NCBI GenBank assembly: GCA_003552795.1
Contig: PUOM01000206.1
Location: 1 to 35,371 of the forward strand
Length of the DNA stretch: 35,371 nt
Direction of reading: 5' to 3'
Origin: Halomonas sp.
Lineage (GTDB): Bacteria > Pseudomonadota > Gammaproteobacteria > Pseudomonadales > Halomonadaceae
The notes under the pieces: generated by a model
What the model was told of the DNA's origin: nothing
Databases searched by the model: none
What the model saw: the letters and a program-made list of their open reading frames with translations, nothing else
Shown here: piece by piece, positions 1-8,065 of the stretch
How positions within the stretch are numbered: position 1 is the first letter of the stretch
Layout: every line of letters starts with the position of its first letter
Translations under genes and position numbers: made by a program

Positions 1-151
1 CTTCTCGATCGCCCTGATCATCGGCGTGGTGGCGGGGACCTTCTCCTCCATCTACGTGGCCGCGGCCCTGCTGATCGCCGTCAAGCTGCAGCGTGTGGAC
101 CTGATGCCGCCCAAGAAGGAGGATGCCGAGGCCGAGGAGGAGCTGCCCTGA
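1..151 (+). CDS. secF: Protein translocase subunit SecF, C-terminal end (5' truncated by window)
   Basis: Frame 2 reads FSIALIIGVVAGTFSSIYVAAALLIAVKLQRVDLMPPKKEDAEAEEELP*, the typical last TM segment and tail of SecF; it lies next to suhB/trmJ. Confidence 0.8.
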   Translation, partial: FSIALIIGVVAGTFSSIYVAAALLIAVKLQRVDLMPPKKEDAEAEEELP

Positions 152-209
152 CAGCGGGAAGCTGTAAGCTGTAAGCTACTGATTAGAAAATTACTTTAAG
201 TGAAAAAGC

Positions 210-242
210 AAAACCCCACCGCTGTCAGGCGAGTGGGGTTTT
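210..242. terminator. Bidirectional intrinsic terminator between convergent secF and suhB
   Basis: Perfect inverted repeat AAAACCCCAC-N13-GTGGGGTTTT, with A/T tracts on both sides. Confidence 0.85.
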
Positions 243-271
243 CTTATGGCTTACGGCATAAAGCTTATGGC

Positions 272-1066
272 TCAGAAGTGCGGCTTGAGCTGCTGCACCA
301 GGGCCTTGTAGAGGCGCGGGCCGGCGGCCATCAGCTGCCCTTCCACCTCGACCTTGGGCTGGCCGTCCGGGGTGCCCATCAGGGCCCCGGCCTCTTTCAG
401 CAGCAGGCTGCCGACCTGCATGTCCTGCTCCTCCAGGCCCAGCACGAAGGCGGCATCGGCGCGGCCGGCGGCCAGTTCGGCCAGATCCAGCAGGCCGCTG
501 CCCGAGGCGCGCTGCACCTCGATGACCGGGCCGAGCTGCTGCACCAGGGTCAGATAGGCCGGCAGGTGGCGCGGGCGCAGCCAGGTCTCGGGCAGGCCCA
601 TGGCGATGCGCGTGCCGCCCACGGCGTGGGTCTTGGGCACGCGGATGCGCTTGCCGTTGTGCTGGGCACCGCGGCCGCGACTGACCAGGTACTCGTCGTC
701 GCTGAAGGGACAGATCACCACCGCATGCTCCGGACGGCCCTTGACCAGGCAGACCACCGACAGCGCGAAGCCGGAGGCGGCCACACCGAGGTTGGAGTAG
801 CCGTGGAAGGGTTCGATCTTCCACAGAGTGTCGGCGCCCTCCCCCTCACCGGCGCGGTGGGGGGTAAAGCGGCCGACGACGCCGTGCTGGGGGTAGCCGC
901 GGGAGAGCTGACGGACGATCAGCGCCTCGGCGTTGCGGGCGGCGTCTTCCAGCAGGCGATCGAGGTTGCTCTCTTCGTGGGCGTTCTCTATTCGCTCGCG
1001 AATGCGCAGGAACTGTTCGCCGGCGCTGCGCGCGGCGCGCAGCGCATATTGGACCATCGGATGCAT
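272..1066 (-). CDS. suhB: SuhB / inositol monophosphatase family protein with degenerate active site
   Basis: Starts MHPMVQYALRAARSAGEQ and contains LVKGRPEHAVVICPFSDDEYLVSRGRGAQHNGKRIRV and SGSGLLDLAELAAGRADAAF, colinear with E. coli SuhB. Sits divergent from trmJ. The track's longer ORF start (2146) is artefactual. Confidence 0.9.
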   Translation of the reverse strand: MHPMVQYALRAARSAGEQFLRIRERIENAHEESNLDRLLEDAARNAEALIVRQLSRGYPQHGVVGRFTPHRAGEGEGADTLWKIEPFHGYSNLGVAASGFALSVVCLVKGRPEHAVVICPFSDDEYLVSRGRGAQHNGKRIRVPKTHAVGGTRIAMGLPETWLRPRHLPAYLTLVQQLGPVIEVQRASGSGLLDLAELAAGRADAAFVLGLEEQDMQVGSLLLKEAGALMGTPDGQPKVEVEGQLMAAGPRLYKALVQQLKPHF

Positions 1067-1312
1067 GATCGGGCCTTGGGGAGTCGGTGGTGTTAAAGAA
1101 CGAGGATGTTCACTGAAAACCGGAAACGGTTCATTGAAACGGTCGGCGCGAATCCTAGCAGACCCCGCCCGATTGCGCCACGCCGACCGCGCCGGGTGGC
1201 CACAACATGCTAGACTCATGCCCCCCGGGCCCACCGGCCCAGGCCCCTTTGGCCCAGCCCCCTCTGTTAGCCCCGTTTTTCGTCCCGTTTCTTCGCCCCA
1301 GGAAAGCCCACC

Positions 1313-2077
1313 ATGCTCGACCGCATCCGCATCGTTCTGATCGGCACCAGCCACCCCGGCAATATCGGCGGCGTCGCCCGCGCCATGCACAACATGGGCC
1401 TCGCCGACCTGGCCCTGGTGGCACCCCGCTGCGTGCCGGTCACCGCCGACAGCGTATCGCGGGCTTCCGGGGCCGACCACCTGGTCAATGCCGCCCGGGT
1501 GGTGGAGACTCTGGAGGAGGCGGTGGCCGACTGCACCCTGGTGGTGGGCGCCAGCGCCCGTTCGCGTACCCTGCCCTGGCCGATGATCACGCCTCGCGAG
1601 CTGGGCGTGCGGCTCCCGAAGGAGCTGGCCGGTGAGGCCGCGCGCCTTGCCCTGGTGTTCGGCCGCGAGGACAGCGGCCTGACCAACGCCGAGCTCCAGC
1701 GCTGCCATGCCCACGTGCACATCCCCACCAACCCGGACTTCAGCTCCCTGAACCTGGCCGCCGCCGTGCAGGTGCTCGCCTACGAGTGCCGCCTGGCCTG
1801 GCTGGCCGGGCAGGAGACCCCCGACGAGGAGCCCGGCCAGCCGCTCGCCACCCACGAGGAGCTGGAGCACTACTTCGCCCACCTGGAGCGCACCCTGATC
1901 GCCATCGGCTTTCACGACCCGGCCATGCCGCGCCAGCTGATGGCCCGTTTGCGTCGCTTCACCCTCAGGGCGCGCCCGGAGCGCATGGAGCTCAATATCC
2001 TGCGCGGCATCCTCTCCGAGACCGACAAGCGGGTGCCGGGTCAGGGCGACGACAAGGACCACCGCCACGGGGAATAG
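1313..2077 (+). CDS. trmJ: tRNA (cytidine/uridine-2'-O-)-methyltransferase TrmJ (SPOUT family)
   Basis: MLDRIRIVLIGTSHPGNIGGVARAMHNMGL..., SARSRTLPWPMITPRE, LVFGREDSGLTNAEL. Confidence 0.92.
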   Translation: MLDRIRIVLIGTSHPGNIGGVARAMHNMGLADLALVAPRCVPVTADSVSRASGADHLVNAARVVETLEEAVADCTLVVGASARSRTLPWPMITPRELGVRLPKELAGEAARLALVFGREDSGLTNAELQRCHAHVHIPTNPDFSSLNLAAAVQVLAYECRLAWLAGQETPDEEPGQPLATHEELEHYFAHLERTLIAIGFHDPAMPRQLMARLRRFTLRARPERMELNILRGILSETDKRVPGQGDDKDHRHGE

Positions 2078-2220
2078 CCCGTCGCTGGCCACCCTGACCG
2101 AACGGCAACAACGCCGCGCCTTGAAGGTCGCCGCCGGCGCCCCCAATAATGGGGGTCATCCCGGTGACCGACGGCCAAAGGCTCCGCTCTCCCCCTGCCA
2201 CTCACGCCAAGGACCGCTGC

Positions 2221-3084
2221 ATGTTTCAACGCCTGCGCGAGGACATCAACAGCGTTTTCGACCGCGACCCCGCGGCCCGCAACTTCCTGGAAGTGCTGAC
2301 CAACTACCCGGGGCTGCACGCCCTGCTGATCCACCGGCTGAGCCATCGACTGTGGCGCCTCAACCTCAAGTGGCTGGCCCGCTCCCTTTCCACCTTTTCG
2401 CGCTGGCTGACCGGCGTGGAGATCCACCCCGGCGCCACCATCGGTCGACGCTTCTTCATCGATCACGGCATGGGGGTGGTGATCGGCGAGACCGCCGAGG
2501 TCGGTGACGACGTCACCCTCTATCAGGGCGTGACCCTGGGCGGCACCAGCTGGAAGGCGGGCAAGCGCCACCCCACCCTGGAGGATGGCGTCATCGTCGG
2601 CGCCGGCGCCAAGATCCTCGGCCCCTTCAACGTGGGCGCCGGGGCCAAGATCGGCTCCAATGCCGTGGTCACCAAGGAGGTACCCGCCGGCGCCACCGTG
2701 GTGGGCATCCCCGGCAAGATCGTCAAGCGCGCCGACCCCGATGCCGCCGAGATCCTGGAGGTGGACCCCGAGCGTCGCGAGGCGATGCGCCGCAAGTTCG
2801 GCTTCGACGCCTACGGCATCAGCGAAGACATGCCTGATCCCGTGGCGCGCTCCATCCAGGCCATGCTCGACCACATGCACGCGGTGGACGAGCGTATCGA
2901 GCGCATGTGCCAGACCCTGCGCAAGGTCGATGCCAGCTACCGCGACGGCCGACTGCCTGAGCTGCGCGACGAGGACTTCGCCGATATCCTCGACGACGCC
3001 GACGCCTGCGCCATGCCCGAGAAGGCCCCAGCGCCGAAGCCTGCTCCCGGCAAGGGTAGCGACGGACGCGGGGACAATGGTTGA
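2221..3084 (+). CDS. cysE: Serine O-acetyltransferase
   Basis: [42 protein letters not shown]... with hexapeptide repeats ([29 protein letters not shown]). ATG 2221 is preferred over the track start 2149. Confidence 0.92.
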   Translation: MFQRLREDINSVFDRDPAARNFLEVLTNYPGLHALLIHRLSHRLWRLNLKWLARSLSTFSRWLTGVEIHPGATIGRRFFIDHGMGVVIGETAEVGDDVTLYQGVTLGGTSWKAGKRHPTLEDGVIVGAGAKILGPFNVGAGAKIGSNAVVTKEVPAGATVVGIPGKIVKRADPDAAEILEVDPERREAMRRKFGFDAYGISEDMPDPVARSIQAMLDHMHAVDERIERMCQTLRKVDASYRDGRLPELRDEDFADILDDADACAMPEKAPAPKPAPGKGSDGRGDNG

Positions 3085-3101
3085 CCGTGACACTCGGTCT
3101 T
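3077..3101 (+). promoter_or_regulatory. Putative IscR type-1 binding site overlapping the -35 of the iscR promoter
   Basis: ATGGTTGACCGTGACACTCGGTCTT; the core TTGACCGTGACACTCGG matches about 14/17 positions of the type-1 core YYGACTRWWWYAGTCRR (consensus recalled, not searched). Located 80 bp upstream of iscR. Confidence 0.6.
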
Positions 3102-3110
3102 TACCATAAT
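3081..3110 (+). promoter_or_regulatory. Putative sigma70 promoter of iscR
   Basis: TTGACC - 18 nt - CATAAT; the -35 overlaps the cysE stop codon (3082-3084). Confidence 0.6.
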
Positions 3111-3181
3111 GGGCGTCCTCCCGCGCTCAGCGGGGGAGTGCCCGTTCACCGACCGCCGACCCTTTCGGCGCCGAGGTCGCC

Positions 3182-3652
3182 ATGCGCCTGACCACCAAGG
3201 GACGCTACGCCGTCACCGCCATGCTCGATCTGGCCATGCACGCCCGATCGGAACCGGTTTGCCTGGCCGACATTTCCAGGCGCCAGGAGATCTCGCTCTC
3301 CTACCTGGAACAGCTGTTCGCGCGGCTGCGCCGGGCCAAGCTGGTCGAGAGCGTGCGCGGCCCCGGCGGCGGCTATCTGCTGGCCCACGCGCCGGAGAGC
3401 ATCTCGGTGGCCCGGGTCATCGACGCGGTGGACGAGTCGGTGGATGCGACCCGCTGCGGCGGCCTCTCCGACTGCCAGCAGGGCGATACCTGCCTGACTC
3501 ACCACCTGTGGTGCGAGCTCTCCGAACAGATTCACGGCTTCCTGGAGGGCATCACCCTGGGCCAGCTCGCCGCCCGCCAGGAGGTTCAGCAGATCGCCGG
3601 ACGCCAGCGCGGTCGTCTGAACGCCAGCAACATCTTCGCCTCGGCGCCCTGA
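3182..3652 (+). CDS. iscR: Fe-S cluster assembly transcriptional regulator IscR (Rrf2 family)
   Basis: [21 protein letters not shown]...[29 protein letters not shown]; cluster ligands C..C..C..H ([20 protein letters not shown]). Confidence 0.95.
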   Translation: MRLTTKGRYAVTAMLDLAMHARSEPVCLADISRRQEISLSYLEQLFARLRRAKLVESVRGPGGGYLLAHAPESISVARVIDAVDESVDATRCGGLSDCQQGDTCLTHHLWCELSEQIHGFLEGITLGQLAARQEVQQIAGRQRGRLNASNIFASAP

Positions 3653-3686
3653 GGGCGCCCCACCGAGCCCCACGACACCCGAGCCC

Positions 3687-4844
3687 ATGAGCACACCCGT
3701 CTATCTCGACTATGCCGCCACCACGCCCGTCGACCCCCGCGTCGCCGAGCTGATGGGCCGCCACCTGACCCTCGATGGCATCTTCGCCAATCCCGCCTCG
3801 CGCAGCCATATGCTGGGCTGGCAGGCCGAGCAGGCGGTGGAGAACGCTCGCCGCCAGGTGGCCGACCTGATCGGTGCGGACCCCCGCGAGATCGTCTGGA
3901 CCAGCGGCGCCACCGAGGCCAACAACCTGGCCCTGACCGGCTATCTGCGGGCCAACCGCCACCGCGGCCGCCACCTGGTAACCTCAAGCGTCGAGCACAA
4001 GGCGGTGGTGGATACCGCCAGGGCACTCGAGGCCGAGGGCTTCGACGTCAGCTGGCTCGCCCCGGACCGCGACGGGCGCGTCACCCCCGAGCAGCTTGAG
4101 CAGGCCATGCGCGAGGATACCGTGCTGGTGTCGCTGATGGCGGTGAACAACGAGCTGGGCGTGATACACGACCTGGCGGCGCTCTCCGAAGTGACCCACG
4201 CCGGTGGCGCCCTCTTCCATGTGGACGCTGCCCAGGCGGTGGGCCGTCTGGACCTCGACGTGAAGCGCCTGGGCATCGACCTGATGTCGCTCTCCGGCCA
4301 CAAGGCCTATGGCCCCAAGGGCATCGGCGCCCTCTACGTGAAACGCCATCCCGATATCCGCCTGGAGGCGCTGATCCACGGCGGCGGCCACGAGCGCGGC
4401 ATGCGCTCCGGCACTCTTGCCACCCACCAGATTGTCGGCATGGGCGAGGCCTTTGCCCTGGCCGGCGCCGAGGGCGAGGCCGATCAGGCGCACATTGCGA
4501 CGCTGCGCGACCGGCTGCTCGAGGGCCTGTCGGACCTCGGCGGCATCCACTGCAACACCGCCGTCGAGGCGTCGGTGCCCAACATCCTCAACCTGGCCTT
4601 CGAGGGCGTCGACGGCGAATCGCTGCTGATGGCGCTGCGCGACATCGCCCTCTCCACCGGCTCCGCCTGCAACTCGGCGAGCGTCGAGCCGTCCTATGTA
4701 CTGAAGGGCATCGGCGTCCCCCGGGCGCTGGCGCTGGCCTCATTGCGCTTCAGCTTCGGGCGTTTCACCACCGAGGCCGATATCGACACGGCGCTTGTCG
4801 CCCTGCGCCACGCCCTGACCGGGCTGCGCCGCCAGGCGATATGA
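3687..4844 (+). CDS. iscS: Cysteine desulfurase IscS (C-terminally short)
   Basis: VYLDYAATTPVDPRVAELM...FANPASRSHMLGWQAEQAVE; PLP site SLSGHKAYGPKG; active Cys loop LSTGSACNSASVEPSYVLKGIG. Confidence 0.95.
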   Translation: MSTPVYLDYAATTPVDPRVAELMGRHLTLDGIFANPASRSHMLGWQAEQAVENARRQVADLIGADPREIVWTSGATEANNLALTGYLRANRHRGRHLVTSSVEHKAVVDTARALEAEGFDVSWLAPDRDGRVTPEQLEQAMREDTVLVSLMAVNNELGVIHDLAALSEVTHAGGALFHVDAAQAVGRLDLDVKRLGIDLMSLSGHKAYGPKGIGALYVKRHPDIRLEALIHGGGHERGMRSGTLATHQIVGMGEAFALAGAEGEADQAHIATLRDRLLEGLSDLGGIHCNTAVEASVPNILNLAFEGVDGESLLMALRDIALSTGSACNSASVEPSYVLKGIGVPRALALASLRFSFGRFTTEADIDTALVALRHALTGLRRQAI

Positions 4845-4884
4845 GCCCGGCCACCGCCCTATACATCGTTCACAGGAGAGACCC

Positions 4885-5211
4885 ATGGCGCACCTGAATA
4901 TCACCACCGCCGCCGCAGACCAGATCCGCCGGGTGCTCGACGAGCGCGGGGAGGGCCTCGGCCTGCGCGTCTCGGTCAAGCCCAGCGGCTGCTCGGGCTA
5001 CAGCTACGTTCTCGACTTCGCCGACGAAGCCGCCGACGACGACACCTGCTTCGAGGAGCACGGCGTCAAGGTCTTCGTCGCCCCCGAGGCGCTGGAGATG
5101 CTCGATGGCAGCGAGGTGGACTACGTCAACGAAGGGCTCAACCGCTTCTTCCGCTTCAACAATCCCAACGTCAAGGACGAGTGCGGGGGCGGCGAGAGCT
5201 TTACGGTCTGA
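4885..5211 (+). CDS. iscA: IscA-type iron-sulfur carrier protein
   Basis: MAHLNITTAAADQIRRVLDERGEGLGLRVSVKPSGCSGYSYVLDFADE...NPNVKDECGGGESFTV; A-type carrier family, adjacent to iscS. Confidence 0.92.
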   Translation: MAHLNITTAAADQIRRVLDERGEGLGLRVSVKPSGCSGYSYVLDFADEAADDDTCFEEHGVKVFVAPEALEMLDGSEVDYVNEGLNRFFRFNNPNVKDECGGGESFTV

Positions 5212-5229
5212 GCCTTTCCGGTACGACGA

Positions 5230-5259
5230 TTGTTCAACGCCGCCCCGGAGCGGTATAAT
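5230..5259 (+). promoter_or_regulatory. Putative sigma70 promoter upstream of ndk
   Basis: TTGTTC - 18 nt - TATAAT in the iscA-ndk gap. Confidence 0.45.
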
Positions 5260-5390
5260 CCGCCCCCGGCCGGCGCCCTCGGGCCGCCGCACGCGTTTCA
5301 CACGACCCACCGCACCGCCCGCGCCTCCCGCCAGGAGGCGTCCGGGCGGCGTGGCGCTATCCATCGATACCCCCTACTGGAGACTCCTGC

Positions 5391-5816
5391 ATGGCTACCC
5401 AGCGCACCCTGTCCATCATCAAGCCCGACGCCGTTGCCAAGAACGCCATCGGCGACATCATCGCCCGCTTCGAGCAGGCCGGCCTCCAGGTCGTCGCCGC
5501 CAAGATGCTGCACCTGGATGACGACAAGGCCGGCGGCTTCTACGCCGAGCACAAGGAGCGTCCCTTCTTCAAGGATCTGGTCGGCTTCATGACCTCCGGC
5601 CCGGTGGTGGTGCAGGTGCTCGAGGGCGAGGATGCCATCGCCAAGAACCGCGAGCTGATGGGCGCCACCAACCCCAAGGAAGCCGCGCCGGGCACCATCC
5701 GCGCCGACTTCGCCGAGACCATCGACGCCAACGCCGTGCACGGCTCCGACTCCCCCGAGTCCGCCGAGCGCGAGATCGCCTACTTCTTTGGTGCCGACGA
5801 GATCTGCCCGCGCTAA
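5391..5816 (+). CDS. ndk: Nucleoside diphosphate kinase
   Basis: [32 protein letters not shown]...[20 protein letters not shown]. Confidence 0.97.
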   Translation: MATQRTLSIIKPDAVAKNAIGDIIARFEQAGLQVVAAKMLHLDDDKAGGFYAEHKERPFFKDLVGFMTSGPVVVQVLEGEDAIAKNRELMGATNPKEAAPGTIRADFAETIDANAVHGSDSPESAEREIAYFFGADEICPR

Positions 5817-5818
5817 GT

Positions 5819-5957
5819 AAACACTGATTTATTGCTGCGCTCGATATCTTGGTCGCCGGCGGTGCTCGAAATCCTCACCTAGTACCGCATAGGCTCCGGT
5901 TTCTGCGCTCCGACGACGACCAACCTTTCTTCGCTCGCGACATAAATCAGCAGTTTC
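5819..5957. repeat. Palindromic intergenic element (~140 bp) with imperfect terminal inverted repeats
   Basis: Left end AAACACTGATTTATTGCTGCGCTCG; right end reverse-complements to GGAAACTGCTGATTTATGTCGCGAGCG. Inner arms CTTGGTCGCCGGCG / GGTTGGTCGTCGTCG. A 27-bp match to its left end occurs at 17691. Confidence 0.7.
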
Positions 5958-6029
5958 CTTATGGCAGCTCTACTCGGCTCAGCGGGGGCCCAAGCCCCCG
6001 CCACCTCCACCCCAGACCCGCTGACCGCC

Positions 6030-7157
6030 ATGACCGCTGATACCGCACCCCAGAAGACCAACCTGCTCGGCATGTCCCGCGAGGAGATGGAAGCCTTCTT
6101 CCTCTCCGTCGGCGAGAAGAAATTCCGTGCCGCCCAGGTGATGAAGTGGATCCACCACGAGGGCTGTGACGACTTCGCGGCCATGACCAATCTCTCCAAG
6201 GCCCTGCGCGCCAAGCTCGCCGAGGTAGCCGAGATTCGCGGCCCCGGCGTGGTCTACGAGGGCACCTCCGGCGACGGCACCCGCAAGTGGGTGCTGGAGG
6301 TCGAGGACGGCAGCTATGTGGAAACCGTGCTGATCCCCGCCGACAACGGCAAGCGCCGCACCCTGTGCGTCTCCTCCCAGGTGGGCTGCTCGCTGGACTG
6401 CAGCTTCTGCTCCACCGGCAAGCAGGGGTTTCAGCGCAACCTGACCGCCGCCGAGATCATCGGTCAGGTATGGGTCGCCCAGCGCAGCGTGGGGCCGCGC
6501 AAGGATACCGCCAACCGCCCGGTCACCAACGTGGTGATGATGGGCATGGGCGAACCGCTGATGAACTACGACAACGTCGTGCCGGCCATGAAGCTGATGC
6601 TCGACGACAACGGCTACGGCCTCTCCAAGCGCCGCGTCACCCTCTCCACCTCCGGGGTGGTGCCGATGCTCGACAGGCTCGGCGACGAGCTCGACGTGAG
6701 CCTGGCCATCTCGCTGCACGCCGCCAACGACGAGCTGCGCACCGAGCTGGTGCCGCTCAATCGCAAGTACAACATCCGCGCCCTGCTGGACGCCTGCCAC
6801 CGCTACCTGGCCAAGTGCGACGACACCCGCATGGTCACCATCGAGTACACGGTGATCAAGGACGTCAACGACCAGCAGGAGCACGCCCGCCAGCTCGCCG
6901 AGCTGCTCCGGGAGCTGCCCTGCAAGATCAACCTGATCCCCTTCAACCCCTTCCCCCACTCCGGCTACGAGAAGCCCTCCCGCAACCAGGTGGTGCGCTT
7001 CCAGCAGTGGCTCTACGAGCTGGGCTACACGGCGCCGATCCGCACCACGCGAGGCGACGATATCGATGCCGCCTGCGGCCAGCTGGTGGGACGGGTCAAG
7101 GATCGCACCAAGCGTCACGAACGTTACATCCAGTCGATCCAGATCGATGCCGACTGA
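6030..7157 (+). CDS. rlmN: Dual-specificity RNA (adenine-C2)-methyltransferase RlmN (radical SAM)
   Basis: [41 protein letters not shown]; start [24 protein letters not shown] chosen at ATG 6030. Confidence 0.95.
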   Translation: MTADTAPQKTNLLGMSREEMEAFFLSVGEKKFRAAQVMKWIHHEGCDDFAAMTNLSKALRAKLAEVAEIRGPGVVYEGTSGDGTRKWVLEVEDGSYVETVLIPADNGKRRTLCVSSQVGCSLDCSFCSTGKQGFQRNLTAAEIIGQVWVAQRSVGPRKDTANRPVTNVVMMGMGEPLMNYDNVVPAMKLMLDDNGYGLSKRRVTLSTSGVVPMLDRLGDELDVSLAISLHAANDELRTELVPLNRKYNIRALLDACHRYLAKCDDTRMVTIEYTVIKDVNDQQEHARQLAELLRELPCKINLIPFNPFPHSGYEKPSRNQVVRFQQWLYELGYTAPIRTTRGDDIDAACGQLVGRVKDRTKRHERYIQSIQIDAD

Positions 7158-7282
7158 GCGGGCCGGCCGCCTTGACTTCGACCGGGCACGACGCTTTGAT
7201 GGTCAGGCTCTTGACCGCCCCGACCCGCCTGCCGTCGGCCTGCCGCCGCGAGAGGCCTCGTGTCGAACCTGGGGAGAACACC

Positions 7283-8035
7283 ATGACGCGCCGTACATGC
7301 CTGCCGGGAACCTCTCGGCTGCCTACCCTGGCACTGCTGCTGAGTAGTCTCTGGCTGGCCGGCTGCGCTACCCAGCAGCAGGGGCTCGGCAACGGCGAGC
7401 GCGAGACCAGCCCGGCGGACGCCTGGACCCAGCTGGGAGTGGCCTACCTGGAGCGCGACAATCTGCAGCGCGCCATGAACGCCCTGGAGCGCGCCCTGCG
7501 GATCGCCCCCAACGACCCCGAAGCGCTGCAGGCCATGGCCCTGGCCTACCAGCGGCAGGGCGAGTACGAGCTGGCCGATGCAAGCTTCCAGCGCGCCCTG
7601 TCGGCGGACCGCCATTTCACCCGGGCGCGCAACAACTACGCGGCCTTCCTGTATGATCGTGGCCGCACTCGCGAGGCCTGCGAGCAGCTCGAACGGGCCT
7701 CCGGCGATGCTCAGTATTCGGCCAGGGCCCAGCTGTTTGCCAACCTGGGGCAGTGCCAGCGTGAGCTTGGCGATCTCGAGGCGGCTCGACAGAGCCTGGA
7801 GCGCGCCCAGAACCTCGACCCGCGCAGCCCTCGCAGCTACTTCACCCTGGCCGAGCTGGAGCATGCCGCCGGTAACCACGAGCGCGCTCAGGAACAGGTC
7901 GACGCCCTGATCCGACTGGCCGGTCCGAGCCCCGAGGCGCTGCGCCTGGCCCGGGAGATCGCCGAAGCCCGTGGCGACGACGCCACCGCGGCCTTCTATT
8001 CCGAACAATTGGACGGCCGACCCGGCACGCCCTGA
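7283..8035 (+). CDS. pilF: Type IV pilus biogenesis/stability TPR lipoprotein PilF/PilW
   Basis: MTRRTCLPGTSRLPTLALLLSSLWLAGCATQQQ (lipobox LAGC) followed by TPR repeats; position between rlmN and rodZ is conserved. Confidence 0.88.
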   Translation: MTRRTCLPGTSRLPTLALLLSSLWLAGCATQQQGLGNGERETSPADAWTQLGVAYLERDNLQRAMNALERALRIAPNDPEALQAMALAYQRQGEYELADASFQRALSADRHFTRARNNYAAFLYDRGRTREACEQLERASGDAQYSARAQLFANLGQCQRELGDLEAARQSLERAQNLDPRSPRSYFTLAELEHAAGNHERAQEQVDALIRLAGPSPEALRLAREIAEARGDDATAAFYSEQLDGRPGTP

Positions 8036-8065
8036 CCCAAGACTCTAGACGAAGGATGCTCAGCC

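Noticed and set aside
1207-1265. C-rich GGGCCC/GGCCCA repeats between suhB and trmJ
   Set aside because: Short GC-rich low-complexity stretch; arms are not organised into a convincing operator or terminator.
272-2146. 624-aa minus-strand ORF spanning suhB and antisense to trmJ
   Set aside because: Only 272-1066 is SuhB-like; the upstream part is the antisense of trmJ in a GC-rich genome and low-complexity.
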